A stretch of 64,000 nt of DNA, from NCBI GenBank assembly GCA_034766995.1, contig CM068325.1:4924446-4988445 (forward strand). Direction: 5' to 3'. Source of the DNA: Acanthacorydalis orientalis (lineage: Eukaryota; Arthropoda; Insecta; Megaloptera; Corydalidae). The notes beneath the pieces are model-generated. The model was not told where the DNA came from. It saw nothing but the letters and a program-made list of their open reading frames with translations, and ran no database searches. The translations under genes were made by a program, and so were the position numbers. Of the stretch, positions 34,747 to 46,484 are shown piece by piece. Every line of letters begins with the position of its first letter. Position 1 is the stretch's first letter.

Positions 34747-35797
34747 TTATATATATATATATATATATAAAATATGATGTTCTGGAGATACAATATCAAT
34801 GAAAAAGGTCGAAAATTTCAAATTTTATCAGCGATATTAGTGAAAAAATGTCAACACTGATGTAATTCGATTATTACGTGACGACGACTATACGTCAGTT
34901 CAGGCGAAAAGTGCGCGCCGGCGCGGACGAGTGCAACGCGGCCGCGCCGAACCGTTTCAGCGCATCGCCCGCTCACACACTATAGTCGGCGTCATATATG
35001 ATGCAATCTCGTCATTTCGTTGATAATATTTTATATATTTTTCGCAAGAGATTTTCATTGAATATCGTACAGTAACACGACCGGTTATGAATATTATAGA
35101 GCAAGGGTGGTCGAACTGCGACACTTAAGGTTGGTCGCGGTAGGAAAGTGATTGCGGTTCTGTATATGTATTTGACGGTAATAAACCGCAATTATTTCCA
35201 GTTATTCATTACGGATCGGGCCGCGTTTCATTCGTAACTCTTGTATTGCAGGACGGTTACGATACCGCTTCGATAAGGTACGTCGAGGACGTCGCCGTCC
35301 CGGCGGACCACTTCGAGGCGTTGACCGCACTCCACGACCGCGTCCGAAAGAAGGCGGTCCAGTGGCTCTCGTCGTGGAACCGTAGCACGTCGATCGAGGT
35401 CGAGAGGACGCTCGGCGCGATGCCACCGGTCGAACCGGACTGGCCCACGTCGCCCGACGGGCCCGCGTGGGCGTGGTGGCTGATGCCGATCCTCCCGCTC
35501 AACACACAACTGCAGGTACGCGACGATCGAAAATCTTCTCCTACACAGCACACTCCATCGAGGAAGTGACACGGCCGGAAATAACAAAAGACTGTTCCGT
35601 TTCAGGTCGACGTGCTCGGCACGACGAGCCTCGAGAAGCGCCTGCGCGCCATCGACAAGACGCTCGACCGCGTCCGCGCGCACATGTGCGCCGTCGGCCA
35701 GGACGTCCGGCAGAGCGACGGGACCGAGAAGCCGTCGCGCGCGTGCGTCGCCGCCGCCGCCGCCGGCGCTTCCGGCCGCCACGCGATGGAGCTGTGA
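30017..35797 (+). CDS. Lonrf: LONRF-like RING and LON-domain E3 ubiquitin ligase
   Basis: Coding exons are 30017-30377, 32089-32267, 32344-32563, 34079-34659, 35252-35515 and 35606-35797 (TGA), giving 598 aa with all phases consistent. RING1 (residues about 12-80) has CPTC, CCGH and CPVC. Ser32 replaces the zinc-binding Cys normally found in CGHTFCRGC, and an Ala/Pro-rich loop is inserted. RING2 (about 272-313) is intact (CVLC, CGHTFCRGC, CPLC). The LON substrate-binding domain (about 357-590) is clear from PVFVCT, EPRYRLM, GRSILSTVG, GYDTASI and GPAWAWW. Vertebrate LONRFs also carry TPR repeats; only short helical sequence between the RINGs could correspond. The start is the first ATG after an acceptor at 30003, and the frame stays open back to that acceptor, so a further upstream coding exon is possible. 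The expected role is ubiquitin ligation in the cytoplasm. Confidence 0.92.
30660..31030. repeat. ~60-bp tandem repeat in LONRF intron 1
   Basis: About six units built from GATGTTCAGATGTCAACAA, AGCCTGCTG and CTTGAAAACAAAGAAAA blocks, with variable ends. Related fragments occur at 26.35-26.56 kb. Open frames through the repeats (for example 30742-31203) follow the repeat and are not genes. Confidence 0.85.
31513..31785 (+). repeat. Dispersed element, copy 1 (LONRF intron 1)
   Basis: It starts directly after a (TA)n tract (31447-31512) and contains TCAACACTGATGTAATTCGATT, a GCGCGCCGGCGCG core, a GTGCAACGCGGCCGC box and CACACTATA. It is diverged relative to copies 2 and 3. No coding capacity is seen; it could be a non-autonomous transposon or SINE-like element. 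Confidence 0.7.
32601..34060 (+). repeat. Largest hairpin-repeat array, about 15.5 monomers, filling LONRF intron 3
   Basis: Monomers of about 92 bp each contain a ~66-bp palindrome (CCGCAATTATTTTCCTACCG with its complement about 25 bp later). Two monomer types alternate, giving a ~184-bp higher-order unit: one with TGTACTCGCTAGCTCGG centres, one with ACGTACATATATTAGG centres. Most spacers read TTGTTAATGAATTTGAAGG, but the spacer at about 32947-32977 and probably the one at 32671-32697 read inverted. The array ends about 20 bp before the exon 4 acceptor. Confidence 0.93.
34775..35115 (+). repeat. Dispersed element, copy 2 (LONRF intron 4)
   Basis: A ~340-bp copy preceded by (TA)n. It is close to copy 3 throughout: TCAACACTGATGT, TACGTCAGTTCAGGCGAAAAG, GTGCGCGCCGGCGCGG and TTTTCGCAAGAGATTTTC. 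Single-copy boundaries are not defined. Confidence 0.8.
35138..35202 (+). repeat. Solitary hairpin-repeat fragment in LONRF intron 4
   Basis: GGTAGGAAAGTGATTGCGG, a forward spacer with TATTTGACGG, then ACCGCAATTATTTCC. It lies about 50 bp before exon 5. Confidence 0.75.
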
Positions 35798-36468
35798 TAA
35801 AACGTGACCGCGTGGCCGGTCCGGTCGAGGCGGCGCGGTCTCGAGACCGTACCCGGACGAGACGTATCCGTGCGGACGAACGGTACGCCCTACGACCGAA
35901 ACCGGTCGGAACGGTACCGTGCGTGTTCCGGGCTTCCGGTGTGTCGAACGCTGTTCGAACAGGTATTCGGTCGACGGGGCGAGAACGGTCCGGCATCGAA
36001 GCAGACACCGTTCCTCTGACCTGCACCTTTTCGATTTATTTATATATATACATACAAACATATATACACATATATATATATATACATATATATATATTGA
36101 ACGAAAAGGATTCTTCGGTGAGAAACGAACGTTCCGGTCGTCCGTCCGGAGGCCGCACCGAAGATTCGTGCCTCGGCGCCGGCGTACCTTGTCCGAGACC
36201 GACGCGGGACGTCCCCGTGCGCCGTACGCGGCCGAACTTGTGATATCTATCTTGTATTCGGGCGTGCGTCGGCGGACCGCCGTGTTTTTCGTTTTTACTC
36301 TATGATTTCGATCGATCTATTAGTTTTTTTTTACATGCCAGGCAACCTGATTCTATATTTATACACGATAAATACCTTATATATATATTGTAATACGTCT
36401 TAAGTGTTCTCTTTTCCAATGCTTAGCTTAGTCTCTTTCTGTATCGAACATGTAATACGACAAATAAA
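35798..36468 (+). other. LONRF 3' untranslated region and polyadenylation signal
   Basis: No coding exon follows the TGA at 35795-35797. AATAAA at 36463-36468 is the likely poly(A) signal. GC-rich frames at 35804-36305 continue on several strands without domain content and are treated as UTR. Confidence 0.5.
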
Positions 36469-36469
36469 G

Positions 36470-37185
36470 AGTTCAGAACGATCCGTACGGCTCGAGATGT
36501 GACGGTAACCTTGTCCGCGCCCGCGATGGACGCGAGGTGGCCCGCCGATCACGCTTTCGGTTCGAATCGGTCGCACGTCTGCGTCACCGACTGTCGACGT
36601 GCAGGATTTGTTAGGGAGGCGATCGTTCGACGATGAAAAGAGAAATTCTATATTATATATATATATAGAGAGGGAGAGAGACATCTCGTAGGTTTTTTCC
36701 TCTTCAGATTCATTGTAAATGCCATCCGAAGACTGTATTTGTAACTAATTAATATTGAAATTTGATTAATATCGAAACACTGATAAATTTTGAAACTTGA
36801 TTAATATCGAAACACTGATAAATATTGAAAATGTGGTAAAATCACCCGGCACGTAACGGGTTAATCGAGTGAAAATTACAGTGAGAGGAACGTCTACGTC
36901 GCCGGTCGTACACGGTAAGTGGATCTTTTCGTATTCTCCGCTATACGGCTATGTCGGTCTCACTCGCTTGTCTTTTGTGCATGAACGTAGAGAGAAGTTA
37001 ACGCTTTGTGACAGAAACGCGCGGCACGAACGAGATTGCTACGGGCGAGTCGATTCCGTTCGGTCGCCGCCGAAAAGCTACGAAATTCCAGTGTAAAATG
37101 TTCGAAAAGAATAAAACGCTTGCGCTTTGAACTCGAAAAGAGATTTGCGAATCGACAGGTATCTTAAATTGATTACTATTTCATG

Positions 37186-37216
<31 letters not shown>

Positions 37217-37370
37217 GGCATTATATCAGAAAAAAATTAAAAGATCTCCCCGTACATTTTCTATTCAAATCTTGGCAAAAATCGGTTCTGTTCCCGACTA
37301 AATCGGTGAGAATCTCGACTAGTTTCGGTATTGTTTCGCGGCATTCTTATTCATATATATAATATATATA
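36470..37370. other. Intergenic, possible untranslated exon
   Basis: AT-rich overall. A short block at 36881-36915 sits between an ACAG acceptor-like site and a GTAAGT donor, but it has no recognisable coding content. It could be a 5' untranslated exon of the FBXO36-like gene. Nothing else is supported. Confidence 0.3.
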
Positions 37371-37375
37371 TATAT

Positions 37376-37712
37376 AATGATCTGGAGATATAATATCATT
37401 GAAAAAGGTCGAAAATTTAAAATTTTATCAGCGATATTAGTGAAAAAATGTCAACACTGATGTGATTCGATTGTTACGTGACGGCGACTATACGTCAGTT
37501 CAGGCGAAAAGTGCGCGCCGGCGCGGATGAGTGTAACGCGGCCGTGTCGTACCGTTTCGTGCGTCGCCCCGCTCGCACACTATAGTCGGCGTCATGTAAG
37601 ATGGATCTCGCCATTTCGTTGATAATATTTTATATATTTTTCGCAAGAGATTTTCATTGAATATCGTACGGTAACACGATCGATTATGAATATTAAAGAG
37701 CAAGGGCGTTAA
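37376..37712 (+). repeat. Dispersed element, copy 3 (intergenic)
   Basis: Near-identical to copy 2 over about 340 bp and again preceded by a (TA)n-rich tract. It ends GAATATTAAAGAGCAAGGGCG, matching the copy 2 end. Confidence 0.85.
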
Positions 37713-37769
37713 GCACCCATGTTTGTAACCTTCTATCAAGCCCATCATATATATATATATATATATATA

Positions 37770-38632
37770 TCGAAAGTTATTGCGGTTTATGGACCTTTAA
37801 CTTCATATACAGTACCGCAATTATTTTCCTACCGACCTAACATATGTATATATCAGTACGGTAGAAAAATAATTGCGGCTTGTGACCATAAATTTCATAA
37901 TAAGAACCGCAATTATTTTCGTACCAACCTAACATGTGCATATATTAGTCCGGTAGGAAAATAATTGCGGCTTATGACCATAAATTTCATAATAGGAACC
38001 GCAATTATTTTCATACCGGCCTAACATGTACATATATTAGTCGGTAGGAAAATAATTGCGGCATATGACCATAAATTTCATAATAAGAACCGCAATTATT
38101 TTCATACCCACCTAATATGTACATATACTAGTCGGTAGGAAAATAATTGCGGCTTATGACCATAAATTTCATAATAAGAACCGCAATTATTTTCGTATCG
38201 GCCTACCATGTGCATATATTTGTACAGTAGAAAAATAATTGCGGCTTACGACCATAAATTTCATATACAGTACCGCAACTATTTTCCTACCGGCCTAACA
38301 TATGAATATATTATTACGGTAGACAAATAATTGCGGCTTGTGACCATAAATTTCATAATGAGAACCGCAATTATTTTCCTACCTGCCTAACGTATGCATA
38401 TATTAGTCGGTAGGAAAATAATTGCGGTTCTTTACCTTCACATTCATACACAGTACCGCAATTACTTTCCTACCGGCCTAACATATGAATATATTATTAC
38501 GGTAGGAAAATAATTGCGGCTTGTGACCATAAATTCCATAATAAGAACCGCAATTATTTTCTTACCTACCTAATATGTGCATATATTAGCCGGTAGGAAA
38601 ATAATTGCGGTTTATTACTTCCACATTCATAT
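37770..38632 (-). repeat. Hairpin-repeat array, about 9 monomers (inverted spacer)
   Basis: Palindromes identical in type to those in LONRF intron 3, at a ~91-92 bp period. The spacer here is GGC(T)TATGACCATAAATTTCATAATAAGAA, the reverse-complement type. The array therefore lies in the opposite orientation. It ends at a (TA)n tract. Confidence 0.92.
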
Positions 38633-38633
38633 A

Positions 38634-38688
<55 letters not shown>

Positions 38689-39407
38689 ATTTAAGTAGGA
38701 ATTTCCAAGTACCGACCGACTTATCGGCTAACAACGTCGATAAGGAACCGAATCGAGTAACTAAATTGACACGTCCGCCGTCGCCGCGTACCACTGACCC
38801 GTTTTAATTGAGATCTATTTATTTTTAACCGACAAATCATGCATACAACCGAGCGACGTCCGATTTATTTTTAGGACGTGTAAACAGTCTCGGGTGTCGA
38901 GTCGACATGCGCGCGTACACAAGTCCTCCAGTGCGGTTCCGCGTCGTAAATAAACCGGCCGTGTCCGTGACGTCGCTCTTTTCGTTTACCTCGCCGGGGA
39001 GGAACCGGGGACCGCCCGCCGACGGCACTGATCTTCCCTAATCGGAGTAGACGCGTTACCTGACTTGTACATGGATCGAGATACCTTGTTATGTGTGTGT
39101 GTGTGTGTGGATAAGGATTTAGTGCGCGATCACTGTCTAGTGGATGTCATCAGTGATTTACAGGTTCTGTACGTGCCCCGATTCAGAGATCTTTCAGCCT
39201 TTTGGGATCGAAATCGGTCGATTTCTCAGATCGATTCAGGTAAGGACACGTCTATCCTGCTCAGAAGGCTTGAAAGTAACAGTTTTATTGCGAAATTCGT
39301 TTATGGAAACGTACAGAGGAGCGATTTCTCTGCTTCGCTTCGTTTTTTTCTTCATCCACGACCGCTCGAATAATAATTATATGAGAAAATCAAATAAACA
39401 AGATGAT

Positions 39408-39466
<59 letters not shown>

Positions 39467-39847
39467 ATACAAATATGTACATATATGTATGTATGAGTGT
39501 ATGGAAAAAATTTAAATCGAATCAGTTAGATAGGAAAAAAATCAAAAATGTTTTCGACACTCCGTGGTACTAGTCTTTCGGTTCGCATCTTTGCTAAATC
39601 GGTTCTGTTTTCTATTAACTGTCTGTGTCGATTACAATTAAACTAGTATGAACCACTCTCGACCGAATCTGTTCAGTGGGATCGTTTAACGTCTCTGTTT
39701 TGAATTGAACTGATTGTTTGTAATTGAGAAATTTAATGCGTTTGCAATTTCATGAATTGCTTGAGATTTTCCATCGATAAATCCGTATATATTCCTTAGT
39801 GGATATGCAACCAAAGATACACAGTATAGTAAACTTAGTGTTGGCTT
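38633..39847. other. Intergenic, no gene recognised
   Basis: (TA)n at 38632-38675 and 39417-39468, a moderately GC-rich block at 38850-39050, and AT-rich sequence. Open frames on both strands lack domains. Confidence 0.5.
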
Positions 39848-40105
39848 GGTAGAAAAGTGATTGCGGTTTATTACCTTCACGCTCGTATACAGTACAGCAA
39901 CTATTTTCCTACCGACATAATACACGCGTATATTAGTCGGTAGGAAAATAATTGCGGTTTATTACCTTAAAATTCGTACACACCACCGCAACTATTTTCC
40001 TACCGGCCTAATGTGTGCATATATTAGTCGGTGGGAAAGTGATTGCGGTTTATTATGCATACATTAGTACGGTAGAAAATTAATTGCGGCTTATAACCAT
40101 ACTAA
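39848..40105 (-). repeat. Hairpin-repeat array, about 2.5 monomers (inverted spacer)
   Basis: GGTAGAAAAGTGATTGCGG, spacers of the TTATTACCTTCACGCTCGTA and TTATTACCTTAAAATTCGTA type, and ACCGCAACTATTTTCCTACCG arms. Partial copies mark its right edge. Confidence 0.85.
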
Positions 40106-40870
40106 ATTGGTGAGAACCTCAACTAAATATTGTTATTAGTCAAAACTGAATAAAAATCGACGATTTTCCGACCATTTTCTCTGGTTTTCTGCTTGGAAGT
40201 AGTCGTCAATACATCTAATCGTTTCGATTTACCCCCGAACGAATATCAAAGTGATATTTTTTCTCGAAATGCAGAAGAATTCGACGATGACGCTCGTCTA
40301 TTTCTGCGAATTTGCTCGCCTGTTGACGTTCGAAAAAATGTCGACTTGACATCCAGATAACACCAATTAAAAAAATGTAAATAAGTTCCTAATTAAACAT
40401 CAGTTTCGGTATTGTTTCGCGGCATCCTTGTAAGATTTCCAATACAGCCTGGAAAAAACACTAAAAAAATATTAGGAGTCGTAATTTCTTACATCGAAAT
40501 CTTTCATGTCTTTTTTATTCGAACGCTGGGTTCTAAACAAAATATGGATAGAATTTAATTGACAATTCGAGAAATCGGCTCGAGAAAATCTCCAGAATGT
40601 CTTTACAGCTCGATAGAAAAATCGTACAGGTTCTCTGAGGGGTTCTATTCGAGAAATCGGCTCGGTAGTGTTCACTAGATGTCTTGTTCTTGTCTGAAAA
40701 AAATCCTGGAAGACCACAGACGACTGTTTCTCGAGAAAATCGCATTCCTTTTAAATCCGAGCCATCTCTTCCAGCCGAAACGCGTGGGATCGCCGCTTGC
40801 CATGGACAGACAACTGTTTCCACGTAAACAGATTCCGGTCGCGCGTCGAACGAGCAGGTAGACGGAGAGA
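40106..40870. other. Region upstream of the FBXO36-like gene
   Basis: AT-rich and single-copy in appearance. An in-frame TAG at 40859-40861 lies just before the chosen FBXO36 start. No other coding exon is recognised. Confidence 0.5.
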
Positions 40871-42747
40871 ATGAGCCGGATTTCAAGGAAGCAGCAGCAC
40901 GGGACGGCCGATCGGTCCGAGAGGACGTACATACAGCTGTACGCGATCGCGCCGGCACCCAGCCGGGACTACCACGGGCTCAAAGTCACCGAACAGCAGG
41001 TTTGTTTCACGCGACGGCGTGTCAGTCGGTGAAAATCCGACAGTGCCGGCTGGACACGCACCGTGTATCATCTGAAACATTCGGTATTTTCACGCGTGCC
41101 CCCTCGGGAGAACGTCACGTCAACAAATATAACGAAACGGTCATGTTTTATGTGTAGTTGTGTCGCTATTTCATTTAAAAACAATCTCTCGGACGTCACG
41201 ATTCGTTATATGACGACGACTATGTGTTAGTTGCGGGGAAGCGCGCGCGCCGGCGCCGGCGCGTGCGGACGTGCGCGCCAGGCCGCTTCGTCGATTTCCC
41301 CGGTAGGCAATCGCTGTCACGTACAATGCGCTTGTCGTCATTTCGGACGTATTGGTTTGGTAGGAAAATAATTGCGGTCTATTACGTTCAAATTCTTGTA
41401 CTTTACCGCAATTATTTACCTTCATATTCATATACTTTACCGCAATTATTTTCCAATCGACTTAATATATGCGTATATTAGGTTGGTAGGAAAATAATTG
41501 CGGTTGATTACATTCAAATTCATATACTTTACAGCAATTATTTTCCTACCGACTTAATCTATGCATAAATTAGGTCGTAGGAAAATAATTGCGGTTTATT
41601 ACATTCAAATTCATATACTTTACCGCAGTTACTTTCCTATCGATTTAATATATGCATATATTAGTTTGGTAGGAAAATAATTGCGGTCTATTACATTCCA
41701 ATTCATATACATTACCGCAATTATTTTCCTATTGATTTAATATATGCATAAATTAGGCCGGTAGGAAAATAATTACGGCTTATTACATTTAAATTCATAT
41801 ACTTTACCGCAATTATTTTTCTATCGACCTTATATATATATATTAGGTTGGTAGAAAAATAACTGCGGTTTATTACATTCAAATTCATGTACATTACTGC
41901 AATTATTTGCCTACCGGCCTAATATAATCATATATTAGGTCGGTAGGAAAATAATTGCGGTTTATTACATACAAATTCGTACACTTTACCGCAATTATTT
42001 TCCCACCGCAATTGCTTCGTTCGTTCGATCAGTGGACCGCAGCCGTGTCGATTTCCAGGTGATTCTGAACACGTGGAACGTGACGCACGGCCGCTACGTG
42101 TTCCCGAAGGTCCGCAAGATCGACCTGACGGACTTCGTCGACGACAAGGCGTGGCAGCAGGACGTGACCGTGATCTTCGGCGAGCACATGTGCGCGTTCA
42201 TCGCGGACATTGCGGCGCGCTCGCCCGCGCTGCACTGCGTGCCGAACCGCGCAATGCTCAAGATCATGTCGTTCCTCTCGTGCAACGACATACTGAGGCT
42301 GTCGCAGACGTCGAAGACGTTCTGGCAGGTGCTGCGGACCCTTACACTCCCTCCCGAAACACAGATCAGTGCACGGGCCGTGTTTGATTCCAGCTGTGCA
42401 ACTCGAACTCGGTCTGGCGGATAATGTTCATGAAACGTGCCCGCCGTCGGCCGGCCGCGACCGCCGACCTCGGCGAAGGATCGACGTTCGGCTGGAAGCA
42501 GGCGCTACGTAAGAGTCTCGACACAAGATCGATCCTGCACAGGGTCGGCGCGAGGCACGGCCTGAAGCCGTCGACGTCGCTGCACGAGAAGCGCGCGCTC
42601 GAGCCCGGCCCGGACGCTCGGCCGAAGTCGAAGAGTCTGACGGACCTGAAGCGCGACCGCGACGCCGACGCGGCGAGACAGAGCCGGACGAGCAGATTCT
42701 CGAAACTGATCAATCCGAACTATTGCCAGCTGGGGACGGACGAGTGA
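40871..42747 (+). CDS. Fbxo36: F-box only protein 36-like
   Basis: Three exons, 40871-40999, 42059-42328 and 42394-42747 (TGA), encode 250 aa with phase-0 junctions. Exon 1 ends APSRDYHGLKVTEQQ and exon 2 begins VILNTWNVT. This boundary and sequence resemble the SKDYYQLLVTRSQ/VIFRWW region of vertebrate FBXO36. The F-box is around MLKIMSFLSCNDILRLSQTSKTFWQ (about residues 108-133). After it comes LCNSNSVWRIMF, then a basic C-terminal tail. F-box proteins recruit substrates to SCF ubiquitin ligases through SKP1. The start ATG is supported by an in-frame stop 9 bases upstream. The tail is longer than in the ~190-aa vertebrate protein. Intron 1 is mostly hairpin-repeat array. Confidence 0.88.
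41356..42010 (-). repeat. Hairpin-repeat array in FBXO36 intron 1, about 7 monomers (inverted spacer)
   Basis: Units with GGTAGGAAAATAATTGCGG, spacers TTATTACATTCAAATTCATA, and TTTACCGCAATTATTTTCC arms. It ends about 50 bp before exon 2. To its left, 41190-41340 holds a GC-rich block related to the core of the dispersed 340-bp element. Confidence 0.92.
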
Positions 42748-42845
42748 TCGGCGGACGTTCTTATACTCATATATATATATACATCCGATCGTGGGATCGA
42801 TCCTGTGTTAAAGCCAGAAAATTGAACATTATAACGATTTATTTC

Positions 42846-42906
<61 letters not shown>

Positions 42907-43870
42907 CTTCAGTTTGGTCTTATTGGATCGCCTGTCGATTGTTCCAGTTTTTGAATCATCTAGTTCAGTGATTTCCAATCTATGGTCATCGGACCCCCAG
43001 GTGTCCGTGTGCAACATCTGAGTGATCTGCTAGAAATTTATTTTACCGATAAATGTTTCACATTACGAACAGCCTTGCGGAAGTACGACGGGCTGTACAG
43101 ACAGGGTGATAAAAACGGTTCGTGATATTTTTCAGATTAATATAGCAGTCCTGTGCATTCGAAAAATTGGAAATCGCCGATCTAGTCGACCGGTATATGC
43201 GACAAGGTGATTCAGATCCAACAGGACGAAACTGGGGATGATAATACGCCGGAATCTCAAATATGATTTTGAAAAGGGCCGCGGTTGATCATTCCTTATG
43301 AGTGTTTCGATCATATTCAGAGCTCGAAAAACTCCCTGAAGAACCTTAATGTGGTATTAAACTATTTTGAAGTGTGACAACTTGTATCCTGATTTTATTC
43401 CTTTTTTCTATTCGATAATACGTCAGGGTGAGACGATTTGAAATCTATACAAGGATTATTTTACAGGGAGATGGTCGAAGATTTAGAAGAACTGTTACTA
43501 CGAGTGTTATCTTTCTGCTGAACTGACTATAAAGTGTTTTTGTTTTGAACGGACTATAATTCGTTTCTAGTGTTTTGTTTTCGTTGTTTATTTTGACAGG
43601 AAGAGTTGAAAGAGAAACGATGAATAGGGTTAAGGTTACTGGCGCGTCTCATCTTAAAGTTTACAGCAAGTGTGCGATTAATTTGACTCGAACAGTTGTG
43701 TAATAACAGTTTATCGAAATCCTTGAGTGAGCGCACGTACACGATTGGATATGAATGACGTGGACGGCGGATCTATTCATATGTTTTTAAGGACGTCGAG
43801 TGGCATGAAAGTAAATGTCATGTGCGACAAAAAATACTCGTAATGACATTCCGTCGTATCCGGAAACAGT
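42748..43870. other. Intergenic, AT-rich, no gene recognised
   Basis: Probably includes the FBXO36 3' UTR. Contains (TA)n at 42848-42904. No canonical poly(A) signal stands out and no exon is seen. Confidence 0.5.
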
Positions 43871-46484
43871 TTGATTTATGCGTCGGCACGGCCGCGGTCG
43901 ACGTGTCGGGCGAATAGGGGAAAGGAGACGTCGTCCTTGGCGCCGTCTCGTACGGCGTAGAGAAATATCTCGACGAAACGGACGAGAATTAATATTTACG
44001 AGCCGCCGCCGTCCGTTGTACGCGTGCGTCCGCCGTTACCAAAATGGCCGCGCCGTCACACATCCTGCACGCTGTCACATCGCGAGTGCATTGTTGGTGA
44101 GTGCGTTTCGTGCGTCGACGCGATTGTTCAGCACGTCGTGTGAGTGTACAGTGTCCGCGGACGCAACAATGGACCGTTTTGCGACGCTGGACCGGTGATA
44201 GTGCGACGTCATAGTGCAGATTCACCTGTGTGTGTGTATGCGTGCGTAAGTTGTGCGTTCGAGGTCGCGCTCGCTGCGGCATCTACGCACGGACGTACGA
44301 ACCGATCGCAGAGTTCTGTGTTACCGACAACATACGGATTCACGATAAAGACGTATTGTTGTGATTTTTTTATTTAATCTGAAAAGTAAAAAAGTCCGTA
44401 TCGACACACACGGCTGATATCGTCGCGGCTTATGCAAACAGCCGGCTCGTTTCTTTTTTAAAAAATCGAAATCGAAGGAAAATCCAGCTAGGAACGCGCG
44501 CACAACGCGTGTGCGTGGGCGCGCGCGCGGTACTGTTTGAATGTTATTTGTTAATCAGAAGGGATTCAAGGCGACACGACGAGATAAATACACAAACGTC
44601 CAAGGTAATTACACTGTTTGTACTATGTTATCGCTTAATGTCAGTGTACGTTCGTATTTCGTTCAAGGAAACGAGTACAGTACAGTATTTATGACAGGTG
44701 TACGAACGCTAACTCGTTCTTTTTCACTCGCACACGTTCTTTGTAGTATCTCTTATCTCATTTTATCTACAGTGACGAGCTGTCAACCTATGAATCATGG
44801 CCGAACATTGTTATAGCATTGTTACTTTTAAATATGTCGGGTATCGCAAAAAATGACACTAAATAATCGATATATCTCATAAATTGATGCTTTTCTTGTT
44901 CGGGTTATCGATTGAAAATCAGAACGTTTCGATATCCAAATCGTCTGTCACAATAAGCAATTACAGATCGTTGTTAGCTGAAATGATCATTGTTTGAATT
45001 ATGAATTCCCAGTCGACTGTTAGACAAGTCTTAATTGAAATCATATGAATAAATCAGTCGGTAAAGGCTTTCATTTTGATGAAATGGCCGGTACTCGGTT
45101 CGAAACCGGTCCGGACACTTGCGAACCCTTCAAAGAAATGAATCGTTCCGTGTTTGAACTATGAAACTAGGCCATCGTTTCCTTCGACCATTCAATTAAT
45201 TCAATGTAAACATATGTGCCCGTGGCCTTATCGAAATCAGATTGAATTTATTCAATGAATTTGAATTGTAGATACACACTCGGACGAGATACGAGTGTCC
45301 CATTCGAATTAGCATATTTAAACGGGTTGTTTTCATTAGAAATCGTTCCGGGCCACGTTCAAACTCGACGGATCGACCGTTTCGAAGTGCAGCCTTTTCT
45401 GATCGACCGTCCGTTGCTCGATCGATCGTCATTTTATTTGTTTCTTGTGCTTCCGTGACAGCTCCGGTTCCGGCGTCACGTGACGCCGTACGTCGTTCGT
45501 TCGATTGCGTAACTCGCGTCACCGATACGGAAATAGCACGACGTGGAAACGAGAAGGGCAATGATGTAAAAGGATCAGTGTTTGTGACGGTTCGTACGCG
45601 TCGTACGCACACGGCGCCGAGCCCTCCCGTGACGCGTGTACCCGTCATCCGCACTGGAAAGGTCAGCGGCAGATGAAAGAGCACGGTGCAGATGATCCGT
45701 CGATGCGGTACGTAACACTCGAACGGTTACGTGAAAGCCACGAAAGAGCTTCGAAGCGGGTTCTTTTTTCTTAATATTCTCTGACGTTGATTTTATACTC
45801 CGTATGTAATGCATCTCTCTCTTTATTCGCAATATCTCCTTTCCTTTCCTCCGATCAGTAATTGAATTTAACCGTAACGATCATCGGTGCCCCCGTGTAC
45901 GAATAAACCTTTCGAACTAACGCTCACGACGAAGCCGTCCGGTCTACGTTCCTATACGCTATCGTACCGAAACACTAAATCTATTCGTTCTCGCTTACAG
46001 CAGTATACTTACGTTACTTCGTTGCGTAACCGTATTCGACTGTGTTGAAATCGTCACTAGTTGTGTGATAGATCTTGAAACGATCTCTTTCGGAATGTTT
46101 TTTATTTGATTTCTCGATAGGAATGTCGATTAGAAACGAGCTGTCTTTAATCGGTTTCTTACCGTTTATTTTAACTGGAATTCTCTGTTACAGGTGTACT
46201 GTAACTCGACAAGATCGTCACCCGAAACCTATAATGTGTTCGTATCGGCAGTCCGAGTGATCGATTAGACCACGCATCACCGTATGATGTCTCTCGAGCG
46301 TTCGGTCTGTATCGACGGCGAAGAAACCGAGAACGTTGTCGAACGATCGTCGCTGTCACGATCTCGTGAATATGTGTCAGAAAGTAGTAATCGTTTTCTT
46401 GTGTTGGAAGCATAAATTGAAACGAATATCCGTACGTTCATCCCGTTCGAGCGTATGTTAAATAGAGCCGCTTCAGACGAAATC
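43870..46484 (+). promoter_or_regulatory. Putative Clock promoter and 5' untranslated region
   Basis: A GC-rich island at about 43880-44300, containing a GTGAGT donor at 44098, is a good candidate for the Clock first exon. Further GC-rich islets with acceptor-like sites lie at 45460 and 46195. An 18-bp palindromic E-box lies at 45471-45488. V/P-box-like sites GGTACGTAAC (45707) and GTTACGTGAA (45726) follow it. The coding exon is entered from an acceptor CTTCAG at 46471-46476. No convincing coding exon precedes 46485. Confidence 0.4.
45471..45488. promoter_or_regulatory. 18-bp perfect palindrome centred on an E-box
   Basis: CGGCGTCACGTGACGCCG is its own reverse complement and contains the canonical E-box CACGTG (TCACGTGA core), the type bound by CLK/CYC and other bHLH factors. 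It lies about 1 kb upstream of the Clock start codon. Confidence 0.55.
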
